Notes under the pieces: generated by a model
Databases searched by the model: none
What the model saw: the letters and a program-made list of their open reading frames with translations, nothing else
Told to the model about the DNA's origin: nothing
Position numbers and translations under genes: made by a program
Assembly: GCA_001600455.1 (NCBI GenBank)
Contig: BCKC01000003.1
Span: 3,634,315-3,698,314 of the forward strand
Direction: 5' to 3'
DNA length: 64,000 nucleotides
DNA from: Endocalyx cinctus
Taxonomy: Eukaryota > Ascomycota > Sordariomycetes > Amphisphaeriales > Apiosporaceae
Shown here: in pieces, positions 11,842-26,307 of the stretch
Position numbering within the stretch: position 1 is the first letter of the stretch
Layout: every line of letters starts with the position of its first letter

Positions 11842-11981
11842 NNNNNNNNNNNNNNNNNNNNNNNNNNNNNNNNNNNNNNNNNNNNNNNNNNNNNNNNNNN
11901 NNNNNNNNNNNNNNNNNNNNNNNNNNNNNNNNNNNNNNNNNNNNNNNNNNNNNNNNNNNNNNNNNNNNNNNNNNNNNNNNN
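11842..11981. other. Assembly gap (140 N)
   Basis: A run of N follows a C homopolymer, probably a scaffold gap at a low-complexity site. Further single N bases occur within the T-runs at about 13663-13715. Confidence 0.98.
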
Positions 11982-14900
11982 TGCCTCCCTCTCCCCCCTC
12001 CTAACTTGAGGTACAAGTTCTCTGAGTCAACGGCCTTTTTTTTTTGTCTACGTCAAAGACCGTTTGTTTCCCACTCCTTCATAAATTCAATAGCTTACGC
12101 ACTAATTTAGAGCTTTTTTCGAGAAGACTGAGGCTGAATACGGCGTAGCGGTTTTGATAAGAAACCGGGCCTGCTGTTCCCCGTTTCGTTGGGAAAAAAA
12201 AGGACGTGCGCGATGAGAGAGAGAAAAGAAAGAGAGAGAAAGAGAGAGGAGATAGAGAGATAGATCGATTCCCGTAATACCCAGTACCCGTGATACTGGT
12301 ACAGAAGTACGACCCATACATACACTAGAAAGTACACTAAACCTCGGCAACTGGTGCTATTGTTACTCGGTGTCACGCGCCGCGCGCAACTAAAGGTGAT
12401 GATGTAGTTTCGGTGCCTAACCAGGAATAAATAAATAAATAAACAAACGCAACAGCTTCGTTCTGCGTCCGTGAGACAATATATATGTCAAAATTAGTTC
12501 GTCCCTTTAATCAATTATGACCCCGGGGTAAAGAGAATGGAGGAGTATGAGGAGGAGTGGAATTTAAAGAGGTATTTAGCTAAGTAAGTAAAGCAAAACC
12601 CATTAAAAAAAAGAGGTAATTTAGTAACCTTAGAGGGTTAAATACCGATAAGATGAGTCCCGTCTCATCTAAGAACTACTGAAAAACGAAACCGAATGTC
12701 GATGATCAATAGCCGTTTTTACTTCTATCGAGATGCTTCTAGTGGATTCAACTACTTAAAGGCTACATAAAACTAATAAAGACCGACAGTTCCGAATGAA
12801 GCAAACAGCTCGTCCCGAAGCGGGCTGGGCTGAACGAAATGCGATGTTTTTTTTTTTTTTTTTCCTCCTTCGGCTGTCTAATGCACCTATTCCCATAATC
12901 TGTAATAAAGTTAGGTTTAGTTGAGATTACGTGCATGGTTTCAGGATTATGTCTACATCATCAGTACTTTGTATGTATATACTACTTAAGAGAAAAGAGA
13001 TAAAAGAAATAAATTAATAAGAGCCCTTTGCATTTTTTTTGCGACGGAAACTAACTAGAAGAGGGATAATCAGGTTCGGGCGGCTTAAGAGGAGATTTAG
13101 AGGCGGAAAGTGGGAAAGGAGAGAGAGACAGAGGGGGGAGGAGAGATCCAACCGCATTGTTTTCTATCTCGGTAACGACGCTATCTATGTCCAGGGGCGT
13201 TTCGGTTATGGTGGCGGCGGCGGTGGTAGGTTGTGGTTATGGGTATGAGCTTTGGTCGTTGATTACGACGGTCCGCAGACGCGAGAGAGAGATATAAAAA
13301 CAAGTCGTTGAGAGACTTTTTATACTATATTATTAGTTTGGCGTGACTCTTAACAGCGAAAACCTCAAACCTATAGTACGTCAGGCGTCAAAATAATAAG
13401 AAGAAAAAAAAAACAAAGACTATACTAATAGCTGAGAAAAGTCACTGCGGCGGACTGGCAGTGGGAGATCATCTGTCCCCGTTCTTTACTAGTGTTAAAA
13501 CAAGTGAGTCGTTAGACATGCGTTTTCTTGAATATAGTAATCAGACTAAACGGGGCACGATGGAGATGACGAGAAAAACGATCATCCCAAAATTCTTAGC
13601 CAGCCACCAGCGGTTGCAATGCCATAACCCACTTCCCTTTCTTTCTTTTGTTTTCTTTTCTTNTTNTTNTTTTTTTTTTTTTTCTCTCTCGGATGTTTTT
13701 TTTTTTTTTTTTTTNTGAAGCCATTCGTTAGTTCGGTCTGGCATTAGGATGGAGCTAGTCAAACCCGAGGGTGGAAAGGAGCAGAGAGACAGAGAGAGAA
13801 GCTTGGGTATTTAGTTGGTTTGAGCGGTGGAGAATAAAACAGAGACCCGACAGAGAAAAATTCCCGCTACCCGCCAACCCGCGTGGAGATCTTTGAGGTA
13901 GCGTAGGCAATAATATAGTGTATATTATAATTTCCCCGATGGGTAGGACGTCGTTGCTCTATAGTTTAATAAATCGTCGGTGTCACTTGAGTCCCTAGGT
14001 TAGAGCCTTGGCTATTCACTATATGATAGCTTGCTACAGAGTAAATCCTATAAAACTATGGTAACTCATAGTAAATTACGAAGGAAAAAGGGGAAGAAAA
14101 CAACAATGATACGATGATTGTTCCCTATCCTACCTTATAAATTTCCGATAGACATCGTGACTAGTAAGGAGAGAGAAACACAGAAAAAAAAATAAGTAAA
14201 ATAAAATAAAACAAAATATACGTTTTAGAGACCGGCGTAGGCCCGACTAGAAAGTAGTGTGGCGGCGGTGAGTGGCAACAATCTCACTTTTACGTAGAGA
14301 ATTCATCGTCAATTTATTGGATCGTGTACTTGTCATACCATACGTACATAGTAATGAATCTTTACCGATGATGACCTTTTCTTGAGTAATTATATGCTCA
14401 TTCCTAGATATTCGCGACCCCAAGATTCAGCGTCATCAGGCAACACGATCTCGATATAGTTCGATTCGCCAATTTTGATACGAGTCACGTATATGTGCAT
14501 ACGTATAGTAAGTTTGAGTACCGGCCCGTATTCCTGGTCAATTTGACGGATGAGTAGGTGGTCTAGAAGGCAGAAAGAAAGAAAGAAAGTGAAAGGGTGA
14601 TAACTGCGATATCGTCATCTCCGACATAGGTTCGCCTGCAGGTAGGCGAGAGAGAGAAATACCTAGTCGCCCGCCCTGCTTTAATATCAATTAAATTTTT
14701 TTTTTTACCCTTTTGAAAAAAAGGTACCGTGCCACCAATCTTGCAGGTGCCAGTTGCCTTACCGAAGCTTGAATAATCCCGTAGTATTGGCTAGTCGGCT
14801 TTCCTGACCATCTGCGTAGATTTCATACCACCTTCTCTGTTGTATCATTTTGATTTCAGGGACTTTGATGTCTGAAGAAGATGGTGACACTACCGTATCG

Positions 14901-15242
14901 ACGATAAGATTATCAATACCACTACCACCACCACCACTACTACAGCGCGAGGCGCGGGATGCATCATTTTTTACACGTCCGGGTGTCGCCAATTCCGAAG
15001 CCCTTTTGTTCTATCTAATCAATATAGCGCAATCTCTTACGGGACTCGGCAGAGAATCCGGCATACCGAAAAAAGGGATATTAGAGGTAGATCTTTACCA
15101 GGACATTGAATTGCACTACGAGCCTCAAAAAAATCCTATATGTATTTGTATATGTATATGTATGATAATAATGTTTTGTAATGAAAGGAGAGAAATACGC
15201 GACGAAATTACCGATATGAACAAACTGGAGATACCTAGCGGC
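11982..15242. other. Gene-poor intergenic DNA with purine/pyrimidine runs
   Basis: No supported gene. The stretch has many GAGAGA and T-run tracts, (AAAT)n near 12426-12444 and (GAAA)n near 14576-14592. The open frame at 14850-15245 (131 codons) has proline and cysteine low complexity and no domain, and it is not called. Confidence 0.45.
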
Positions 15243-15288
15243 TAGCCTAGTTACCTAGCCTAGTTACCTAGCCTAGTATGTTACCTAG
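15243..15288. repeat. 13-bp tandem repeat, three copies
   Basis: The unit TAGCCTAGTTACC occurs at 15243-15255 and 15256-15268, and as a third copy with a 3-nt insertion to 15285. Confidence 0.8.
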
Positions 15289-15801
15289 AGAAAATCCGAA
15301 GGAATCGGAGAAGATCCCGCGGAAAATAATATGGAGTAACTAACGTATTTTTTTTTAAAAAAAAAAAAAAAAAAAAGAGAGAGGGAGAGAAAAACTTAGT
15401 ACACTTAATTACTATACGTATATTGTACACTACGTACTTTCGTATCGCGGAGATGGAGGAGGGGAAGGGGAGGGGAAAGAAAATAGGTTGGAAGAAAAGA
15501 GGAAAGCGATTCCGAGGCTAAAACGTTGAGACGAAGTTGACCGGGCTCAGAGTTGGAATTTCTAGGATTAAACGTGGTTCCTCGATGGTCCTTTAATCTG
15601 CTTCGAGTTTGACAGTTCAACTCTGGGCTTAGGACGACCGGCCGAAACCTTGACTTGCCCTGTGCGTTGCATCTGATCCCCTTGTAGATAGATCGTGCTA
15701 AACCTTTTATCCGTTAGACGAGAGCGGGTAACCATGTGTCTGGGAAAAACTAGAGTTTAGAGGGATATTTTTGTCTGTGTACGGAGTATAGTATATTACA
15801 G
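15289..15801. other. Intergenic with long poly-T/poly-A
   Basis: T and A runs at about 15350-15377 form a perfect T/A inverted pair. No gene is recognised. Confidence 0.4.
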
Positions 15802-15855
15802 TATAATATGTATAATATGTATAATATGTATAATATGTATAATATGTATAATATG
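15802..15855. repeat. 9-bp minisatellite (TATAATATG)x6
   Basis: Six exact tandem copies of TATAATATG are followed by a diverged AT-rich tail. Confidence 0.92.
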
Positions 15856-17041
15856 TTATATTATATAGGAAGGGGTGGTAGGCGTCATTTGAACGAGGTA
15901 TTTGTGGTTCAATATAGGTAGGGATATTCACATATCGTAGGGTTAGAGACGTAATTGATCGCGACATAGTTCCAACAGGCAATGTTGCAATTAAGGAAAA
16001 AATGATGCTTAGTATAGATTTCTTTATGTTTAAAATAATACCGTCCTACGGCTTATGTATCACTCGTTAGTTTCGGGATTTAGATCCACTCACTTTTTTA
16101 GATCCATCGTCTTTTTCTTTCAAGGTTGATGGTTGATACTTCGGAATAATTTATTGAACGCTTCGGGGGCAAAAAAAAAAAAAAGAAAAGAAGAAGAAAG
16201 GAATATAATAATAATAAAATAAGGACGGCCGAAGAAAAGGTGGTGCTGAAGCGGAAGGATAGGATAAAACCTTGTTCCTACGGAAAATGCGCGACAACGA
16301 TGTAGTATCAAATTGACTAAATTCCGATAGATCAAGGATATTTTCCAGTTATAATCCGGTTACTGAGAGAAGATCTGCAGGAACTAAACCAAAATACAGA
16401 TGAATATAGGATGACGGGTGAAGCCTCAAGCCCACAAACTAGTGTGCTTGTAATTCTGTATACACATAAGTTTTGGCCCGAAGCAGCCCTTCATTGCACA
16501 TGTAAGTCATACATATACCTATACTACAATACGTATACAATACCATATCATACCTATTACCTAGAGTTACCCATTTTTTATACGAGCCATCCATAGAAGC
16601 TGAAGAAACACGGGTTTGATTATTAGTTTATGAATAACCCGTTCTGCCCGTCCCCTTTTATTTTATATCCTTCCATTTTGGTTCTCACCTCGGAACAAAC
16701 ATTACATGACTAACATGACTAACTATCCTAGCACCGGATTACTAACAAAATACCCTACAAAAAGCCCCTGTCGGCTGTAGGATAGGATAGGATAAATGAC
16801 CTCCCTGGCTTCAGGTAGTACTGAACTATTAAAACCCTTTTTATCAGGTACTCTTCGGTGGAGAACTCCAGCGTTACGTGCCGATCCTCAGGAGGGCCAT
16901 ATCCATACGTATAGCGTATATAGCGTATATGTAGTACCTATATACTAGTAGCCTATATCGCACTATTTGAGTACCTACCTAGGTACTTAGTTTATATCGT
17001 TAGCCCAGGCCTTTCCACTAATTATACTACTAGGTATACTG

Positions 17042-17090
17042 TATCTGCTGGGTATATCTGCTGGGTATATTTGCTAGGGATATTTACTAG
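17042..17090. repeat. Degenerate 13-bp tandem repeat
   Basis: About four diverging copies of TATATCTGCTGGG. Confidence 0.7.
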
Positions 17091-20000
17091 TATAGTTATT
17101 ATATCTACTTAGCTGCTTAGGCATACTAATAAACGCGGCCTTCCTTACCGACTATTTGGATAGCGGAATTGGTCAATTTCGGTAGCGCTTGCGAGTCCAC
17201 CGACCCTTAACGTTTTCGAACAAGTGTTTCCACTGCTCTACGTAATGAAACCTATAAAAGTCAAGTGGATTGAGTACTTTATCTGCTAAAGTATTATTGC
17301 TGACCTCGGGAGCAGTATATAGACTCAAGAAAGTAGGCAAAATACTTCAAAATTGGTATACATGAAAAATAGAAAAACCACCACCTACTTTGGTACTTCG
17401 TACGGATAACATAAGAATACCTAAATAATATCTACATGTAGACTACATGCATACGCTTACTTGACTAGCTAGGCAGCTAGGTAGGCAGCTAAGTTAGTAT
17501 TTTACGATGCAACAGTCGGAAATATCATGTAATATAGATTGGCCCATGCTTCTATTTTTCAACGGCATATATTTCCACGGCCGCAAATTACGTCTTCCTT
17601 CTCGATAAATTCTCCGTCTGGCTGGAGTCCTGCCCGGCGGCATTTTGCGCATAAATTAAAATGGTTGTATTATAGGGGGGGTGGGTGACGAAGGCTGAAC
17701 GATTTTATACGCTAGTGTCCATATATGTAGATCGAATGCGAGGACAGCATCATCGTGGTGTAGTGTAAATGTGGTGTACACGATACTACGCAGTTTTTTT
17801 AAGTCACGGAGAAGATGTCTGGGCGTACAGGATAATCCCGTTCACCGGGTAGCCGAGATGAGAAGTACGTTTCTGAACTCATCATCTTGAAAAAAAAAAT
17901 ATTTCAACACGCAATTGTATCATCTCGTCGGCCCTGCTTTCCATGGTCACAATTCATTCCCACGACTTGGTTATTTTCTTTTCCGGCCATAGTCGTCTCC
18001 GCCGATGACCCTGTGCTATCATGCGAAACATACTTCATCATCAGACGACGCAAGTTAGCAACCGAGCTCGAGTTCGCCTTCGCGTATCGCTGACCATGCA
18101 GCCGGATCTGAACAGGATACGTACCATGTAATGCAATACAATAAGCGAGATTCTCGTGGAACAATGTCATCCTCGAGGTCATACTATGCTACGTATACTA
18201 TACTAGAAGATAGCAACAGCTTCTTTCTCCCTCGCGCTAGAAACTGTCCTGCATGGCTTGGTGAGACGGAAAGCTGTCCCGATCATTTGCTTTTAATGAA
18301 GCCTCTTTTTTTTTTATGATAATGTACGAACAAACCCCTACTTTGCGGGCCGGCGACAAATTAAGGTGTTTTATCTTTGTGACCATATCACAAGGATTTC
18401 GATAGTGTAGTGGGAGGATAATGAGCAGCCGTGATGGAATTAAAGGGTATGTCTATATATGTATGACCTACAGTTTCTAGGCATTCAGGGCCATTTGCCG
18501 ATAATAATCAATAATTATCCCACGTTTATTAATGTAGAGAAGCTTCTCGTCCGACTGTAGGACGCATGTAGTAAATGACGATTAACTATTAGTGCCCAGT
18601 CGAAGAGGAGCTCAATTAAACGAAAATCCATTTGATCACAATTTCTCCGATGCGGTGATTACCACTTTGTACTGACAATCTCTCTTGTCGGTTTGGGCAT
18701 GAGACACATGATTGCTTAACTACGTCAACTGCCTACATCTTAAGCAGCTGCGTGAGGGAGGCGCTGGAAGATTGTGACACTCTTGTACGAGTATAGTGAC
18801 AAATGCCTGTATACAACCCAGATAGGTAGTATACGGAGTAATTCCATTCACGCAAAATAAGTACCTGAGGCCTGCGGGACCTCGCATGCCGTGGTACACT
18901 GCTGTTTCTCCCCCATCCTTTTTTTTTCTTTCTTTCTTTTAAGATCCTTGCTACTTAATCACGTTGCAGGGATATCATTCACCAGCTGCAGGGAATCTCG
19001 GTTGACGACGACCCTCCCTTAGGCAGATGGGTTAAGCTAGTTTAGGGGAATGGAGACCCTATTAGCCCCGGCTAGGGTTTTCCCGTAAGATCTGTCAGCT
19101 CTCTTTTTTTTTTTTCTTTCTTTTGAAGGTGAACGTACGGACGGCCCTGGCCGACAAGGACAGGGAAGGATGGTCGATAATTATAACAAACAGGGAGATG
19201 AGATGACAGGTTCTCAGACTCGTGGCTAGCAAGGACAAAGCGGCCACTTCGACAAGGTAGTTTACGCGATTTCTCGCGTACGTGCCACTTGGCGCTCAAT
19301 GCGCCTCTATGATTAAAACATTAATCCGGGTCAGAATGCTCCAGCCTGGCCTGCCTAGGTATTATTACACTGCAGTTAATTACTAGCTATTAGTACACTG
19401 CGTAATTAGTCAATCACTACGGAGTAGGCCCTACTGTAATTAACGAATCTTTTCAGCGACATCTCGAACGTTTGATTATATTAGAGTATCGTTGCTCATT
19501 TGATATCAGCGACTTGAAATTCATCTCTGTTTTATTCAAATCGATACCCGAGAAAATTGACGGGATGAGTTTGATGACCAGAGGGTCTGTGTCTATCTGA
19601 ATGGTAAGTATGCAGGGGGAGCGGACAACTTTCTTTACTAGCTTACTTGGGCCGCGAAGGAAGGTTCATCGAGATACGAGCCCCAATCTCTATCCCGTAA
19701 ACGTTATTTCAATCTTGTCACGCGTCATATCAAAAATTGATGCTCGATTGCCGCTCTGTATCTCGGTGATGGTTATCCGGAAAGATATTGATGGGATACA
19801 GAGTGCATATCCCAGGGCTTGCATAACGATTGTCACCCACGACCAAGAGGTTCCTGCACATATCATGCGCTAATGTACCATTCCATGTGGAGATCATTGG
19901 ATTAATTTTAAGGGTAATAAAAAGGAAAATATACAAAAAAAGAAAGAGAGGAAGAAAAAAAAAACAATCCATGTATCATCTCGTATCAATTCTCATTTGA

Positions 20001-23000
20001 GATTTTCGTACATACTTGTTGAAGTAAAATAGTTTCAGCCTCTGTAACGAAGATAGATTGCCGGGAGATTTACGAACTTGTCTTGAAAACGGTCTGGGTA
20101 GTGCGTCTCAGACACTCAGACATCGGATGACTAGGTCCAGGGTCGTTGTATATTCTCCTAGTGGCGCGCTTCGGGTTTAAAAAAAAAAAACTGTTGCGAC
20201 GAAGCGATAACTATCCGTCAGAAAGAGACCAATCGATTATGTATTTATTAATAAAAATATGGATGGTATAATGTTTGGATGTATAATGTAAAATGTATAG
20301 GAAAACGGCAAATAGTAAGCATAGAAAACTATAGTTGCAATTGACAGATCTCGGTAAGTACCGTATCGCGTACTCTGCAAAAATGGTGTATTATAGTGAT
20401 CCATGTAGATAGACCACCAGTAGGTTACGAGGTATGGTATGTACCACGAATCAATTTAAGTTTGTGAGGTAACCAGAGATTGCTGATAGATCCCGCGAGT
20501 TGTAACGTCCCGGTCGGCAACAAATCGACTGACTGCATTACACGAGATGTCGAAGGCCTCCTCGTTCTCAAACGTATCCACCACGGCGTTTAGAAAATAA
20601 GCGACGAGATCCTACTATCCTGACGAGATTTTACTTCGCTTTTTTTTTTTTTTTTTTAATGTGTTGTGGATAGATGCTGACGACGCTGGATACGAATTAC
20701 TTCCTGTAAATACCTGTTTAATAATATTGGCAATTCCTTTATGATGGGGGGGGGATAAGTGGTGTTACCCTATGGCTGTATTATACACATGGTTTGCGAC
20801 GTTATCGGGGCCGGGTTCCACGTATAAGATGGTCGAGATATTGTATTTGAAAACTAAAAGAGTTCGTGATAGGCGTCTAGGAAGTAAATGAGAAGGTTTA
20901 TCAATCAGTGCATGAATGATTGGCAGTGCTAGCCTCGTCTGGATTATCAGACGGATTGTAAAGTTAAGATATTACACGCTAACTACGGGAGGGTAGAGAG
21001 GGTAGGATAGGGTAGGGTAGACAAGTTACTATGTAATAGTAGTGTATACTACATCCGTGGATATACAGAATATCCACATAACAGTGTATCCATATGTATA
21101 TGTATACATGATATAGTATATGTATGTACGTATAATGTAGCATTGCAGAAATATAATTGCTCAGTGCTAATTACCAGGTAGGTACTGAACTAAAAGAAGG
21201 AGGCTAAGGCTTAAGGTATGGCGATATAGACCGGGGGGAATACTGGTAATTAAGCCACACTATACGAGAGCCGCTATATTGCCACATGGCAAGCTGGCAG
21301 GTTGGCTCGGAACCAACCATGACCACATCTTATTTCTTTTTTGGTGTGGAATACGTAAGTGTTCCCTTAAGACATTGAGCCTCCTTCTCCCCACACATCC
21401 ACAATAGAGTAAGCTCTATTAACAGTTATGCTATATGCTACTATATACGGGTAGTATAGTAAACACCCCAGCAAATACTTGCATACATATATACATACGT
21501 GTATATACATACATACCACAATACGTACATTTATCATACATAAAATATGTAGTGTACACCTATATTATACTGTACATATGAACTGACATATTATTTGCCT
21601 CATCTTATTACATATGTGGTAGAAGATTTCCCGGGGTTTTCTAGTCAAATCATTTAACATGAATCTTCAGATGAAGATCTAGGTTCATGGCCCAAAGTCT
21701 GGACTCTCGTAGTCTATTGACAATCTAGAATACTTCGATTCTTATCCCCCCCCCCCCTTCTTTTTCTTTTTCTTAAGCAAACTAAGAAATAAAAAAAAAA
21801 AGAAATAAAATTCAAAATGACATACATACGTATACCAAACGTCGCGTGCTGTTCGAACGTCTCAACTATTAATAGCCCTTGATCTGATGCACAATGCTGT
21901 ATCCAAATAGCGGTATATAATACTTAGTGAGGGGAGATCATTCATATTTTGTCGTGTGTACAGTTATTTTTGTTATTCATTTATTATGCGATGTATTATG
22001 CCATGTCGAAACTTGGTAAGAGGTCCATGCTCTTGTGCCGTTTTTGGGACCTTGCATCTCATCATCACTTTTTGTTCCCTACCTGTGATGTGTAGTATAG
22101 GATGTATTATTAGTCGTGACTACGTCTCGACTCTGAATGGCAAGTCAAGTCTAAGAATATCAACACTACGTCAACCTACGATTTACGAGGTGTATTATGA
22201 TGCGCATGAGAGGTGCGGGGAGTAGGTGTGAAAGTTATTACTTCGTTACCCCATGGGAACGAATCAAATATTAGTGGTCCGAGTCATATCATCTGCTCTG
22301 TCAATAGTGTCTCTTTCTCGTCTCCTAATCATAAGCCTAGCCAATAAAATTAACAACCCTGCGCGAAATTGATCGCATACTGCTGATGATTCCCGATCGA
22401 AGTAGAGGAGGGTATATTTGTATATCGTGTATATCTTGTAGTGGGGGTCGTACTTGTATGTACTTTAAATATTAATCGATACTTAATATACCAGCGTATC
22501 TTAAGGACGACAACGGAAAAAAAAGAAAAAGAAAAAGAAAAGAAAGCCAATAACTATTACATAGGATTTTCTATTGGATATTCAAAGGGACCTGGAACCA
22601 ACTCTAATATCACGAGAAATCCTTGTCCGTTTAATTCTAAGTCTGGTGATTGAATGTTGAAAATATACATAAGTAGGCAATCTATAATTTTAAACCCCTT
22701 TTCATCCTTGCGATCTATATGCATCGGTAGTTAGCTAGGCATAAATCAATATTCGCCCTACAAGTATGACTCGGTATTTTATCGTATGTGCGATGACGAA
22801 AAGATGAAGATTGAATGATATATGTTAATATAGTACAACTTATTTTTTTTTCTCGACCTGTATAATAGATGTGATAATATTGTTAAAGACTGGTACGGAA
22901 GTATACGCAAAGCTTTGTTACCCAGGAATGCTCGTCCTTGGAAGGGTGATATCACCCATACTTTTCATGACTGAGGGACTCGGGCGATTATTGAACGTCT

Positions 23001-23289
23001 TACTAGAAGATAATCAAATAATTGTACATCTTTTTTTAAACCTCCACCGGGCTTCAAATTCTCCACCATTCAAGCTCACCTACCACGCGAAGGTTAAAGA
23101 AGGACAACGTTTTTTTTTTTTTTTTTTTAATATTATTTTATTAAAGTAGATACTAGGAATAAAAAAACATGTCATTTTGATTCTAGTACTTTTGGAATCT
23201 ACATAAGTACTTAACTTACACAGATAGGTAATAAGTACTAACATATGCATTAGGTACATATCTATATACTAGTATACTTTACTATGTAA

Positions 23290-23309
23290 AATAATAATAA
23301 TAATAATAA
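23290..23309. repeat. (AAT)n microsatellite
   Basis: About six AAT units in AT-rich DNA. Confidence 0.85.
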
Positions 23310-23778
23310 AGTAATTAAGAGCAATGATATCTTCGAAGATAGAATATTCTAGGAGTAAGGTCATAATAATATTACATAGTACAATATTACATACATACTT
23401 GTAGTGTATAATATACATGCTAACTAAAAGTAACGTTGAAGTACTTCTACAAAGTTAACATAATTGAATATACTGGATATATACATATTAGTCTTTACAT
23501 TACCTTCCCATATCAGTATAAACTGGTCATTATAATTTATTATTGGTCTTTTTCGTATGCATGTATTATTGATATGCAAGCTGGCAAGTAGTATCTGCTA
23601 CACTAGTTGTACACTAAAGTAGTTCCTTCCTTCGGGATACGACTCTAGTTCGAGCGCGTTCTTCGGTGACCTACTCTATCTCGCTTTGTCTCTCCCGTTC
23701 TATTCTATTATGTTTAACATCACTCTGATAATAGAAGAAATAGATAGATACCTAGGTAAGTAATAAGGAAAAGCAGAG

Positions 23779-23801
23779 TCTCTCTCTCTCTCTCTCTCTC
23801 T
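23779..23801. repeat. (TC)n microsatellite
   Basis: About eleven TC dinucleotides. Confidence 0.9.
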
Positions 23802-26307
23802 ACCCCCTGCTTGACTTCATTCTTAGCATTATCTATCTCAACCCCAGTCCAAGATTAACTTACCATAGGATGTAATATCCCGAACATGTCATCCCGCATC
23901 TTCTTGACTTGACAGGTTGACCTAAAAAAAAATATGACATGATGGTAACGAAGATGAAGATTAAAATGAAAAAATTGAAATAAATTGAATAAAGTAAAAT
24001 AAAATAAAATCCCATGCTACAATTTACCAAAGTCTCATACAATGAATGTATGAAATCATGGTCCTCAATTTCTTCATCAAAAGCTGAATGAGGTATCGTT
24101 AACACCAATTCCTCCAATCATAGGCTAGATCTTAAACCGACTATTGGCTTTTGACGCCGGAAGCCGAATAATTTCTTTCCAATTATCTTATCCTTCCCTC
24201 GCCTCTCGCATGCCAACTTTTAGGTCTCTTGACATTGCACATCATACACTTCATACACATGACGAACTCCTCAATTGTTTTGTTATCCTTCCTTTCGTCC
24301 CATCTTTGACGAAAATCTCATGCGTCAAAACTGATCCTACCCTCGTACCTGCATCCTCGCGTAGTTTAGATAACCGGATAATTTTCTAATTTGGTATCCC
24401 ACACATTCAACTCTCCCTCCCTTCCCAGGGCCCAGATGCTCAAAGACAACCGGAGATGTGCGTTGTACTTCATTACTTACTGAATAATGTTATAGATTGA
24501 TTCCTTGCATCATCTCAGCACGCCCTAGAATCGATGAGGCGCGCATTTCGTATTTATTAATTTTTTTTTTTTTTGTTAATTCATTTATTTAAACTTTTTT
24601 TTTATCCGAAGTCGAAGTCAAGGTCAAGGTTAAGGTCACTTCAGCGCTTCGTCATAACAGGATCGTCTCAATAATTATTTTGTCTCATTCTTACCTACTA
24701 TTATCTCCCGTGAACCTCCTAGACAGTCAAGCCAGTGCAAGTTCGCGGAGAATTTCTTGATCGGCATAAAGCGCAAGGGATAAAATCATTTCGGATAACA
24801 TAGAAAATGAGAAGATCATACTAGAGTAAAGAGACAAAAAAAAAAAAAAAAAAAGGACGTGCAGTTTATTGTTCACCTTCACCGTCACCCATCAGCTTTA
24901 TTTTACAGGCATTGTTCTGTACCCTTGAGAGCCCCTAGTCAATGATTAGCAGTGTCCACTACTCCCCCGTTCGAGACCAGGATTATTGGCCCTGTCGTGT
25001 CCACAGAGAGTCCAGCTTACCCTGGCCGTCTTGGATATGCTGGTGTGTTGGTCTTGACTAGGGATCCCACCATCATGGCACCATGTCACGCACCAAGTCC
25101 CTCAATCCTTGTCTACCTTACCTCCAGCACCTTTCCCTCTTTTATCCACTCAGCTAGTGTAGGTGATACGTTATATTATTATTACTAGGACAGTGCTGAA
25201 TCTGTACCTATTGATGTAAGACCCTGTGCTCCATGGACACACACGTCTTGACGCCAACTATGCATACCCGCCGGGTCACTTCGAGTTCGAATCTCCTTGG
25301 GACCAGTATACTACTGTATATCTTCGTCTTGTCTACCTATCTGAGTTAGGCACATACCCATTTTCTTTGTATATTTTCCCCAGTATCTGCACTTACCAGC
25401 ATTATACCTAGCTTGGGCTGGCGCCCGTGCCAGTTCTGTGTCAGTCCATCAACGAAAGAACCGCCAAGCAGGCCCGGCATCTCTACCGTCGCGTAGCGTA
25501 TTGTACCTCCTACAGCCCCCTGATACTGATACCCTGGTTGCATTCCTAGGTACCTAATTGTCCCAATCTCTAATAATATTAAAGTCGCACAAAAGCTCCC
25601 ACGATCCCACTCGTCACCGTAGAAAAAAAAAATTAAAAAAGAGTGACTTGAGCTCTCCATCTCGGATTCGACAAGTCGGCGCTGTCGAGCTTTGTCCGAT
25701 CCAACTACCTCCCATACATCAACACCCCCCAAAAGGCCTCCAACACCATAAAATATCGCCTTGTCGGTATTACAGGAAATATTTGTAACCATCCTGCAGC
25801 TGTCCGCTATCGCCATCTCTTCGGTTTCGATCAGCACCACCGCGCAAATAATCACCAGGATTTTTAAGCCTTGATTAAGGCAGTGTCACGGCCGATAACC
25901 TTGTCCGACATTGGTTATACCCTTTTGCTCCTTAGGATATCACCGAAACCTCCACAGATATATCATACGTCGACGATTTCTTTAGTAGTATATGATCTCA
26001 ACCACCTTGAAAGAGCAAGGAGACCTGAACCCAAGGATAAACTGCACTATCACATAACTGCGCTCGAACTCGGTTTGGCGTTCCAAATTTTAAAAAGCGG
26101 CAGTGTTGGATAGATAGCTAATTTCGAAGTTGAAGACATCTCGAACCAAACCCGCGCTGGATTAGCGATATATATAGTTTTGGCATGCGAATTTGCGAAA
26201 ACCCTCTACCCGTTGGCGCACGAGGGATCGTGCCTCTAACCTTTAGGGCGTCAGGCACCGCTGTCTGAAAGAGACGTCCTACCACTCCCTCTCAGCTCAC
26301 TGCATCC

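Larger units (their letters stand above)
15856..26307. other. Long AT-rich gene desert upstream of the PAS-type Zn2Cys6 gene
   Basis: More than 10 kb has no convincing coding region on either strand. It is rich in TA/TAC words, short palindromes (for example GTGGATAT/ATATCCAC at 21057-21077), CTAGGTA-type words, and T-runs at about 20640-20657 and 23110-23128. The last about 1.3 kb (24950-26300) is more GC-rich and may be the promoter and long 5' leader of the transcription factor. A minus-strand open frame at 25346-25855 has no domain. Confidence 0.45.

Noticed and set aside
11759..12016. Open frame across the assembly gap
   Set aside because: Made of undetermined residues from the N run.
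14850..15245. 131-codon plus-strand open frame
   Set aside because: Contains TATGTA-type repeats read as an Ile/Cys run and has no domain; treated as noncoding.
15790..15870. Direct repeats considered as a CRISPR-like array
   Set aside because: Units are 9 bp, exact and without spacers: a minisatellite.
25261..25300. GAGTTCGAATCTC, similar to a tRNA B-box
   Set aside because: No A-box or cloverleaf stems could be drawn around it.
25346..25855. 169-codon minus-strand open frame
   Set aside because: No recognisable domain, no splice context and no neighbouring coding sequence; likely chance in the GC-richer upstream region of the regulator.
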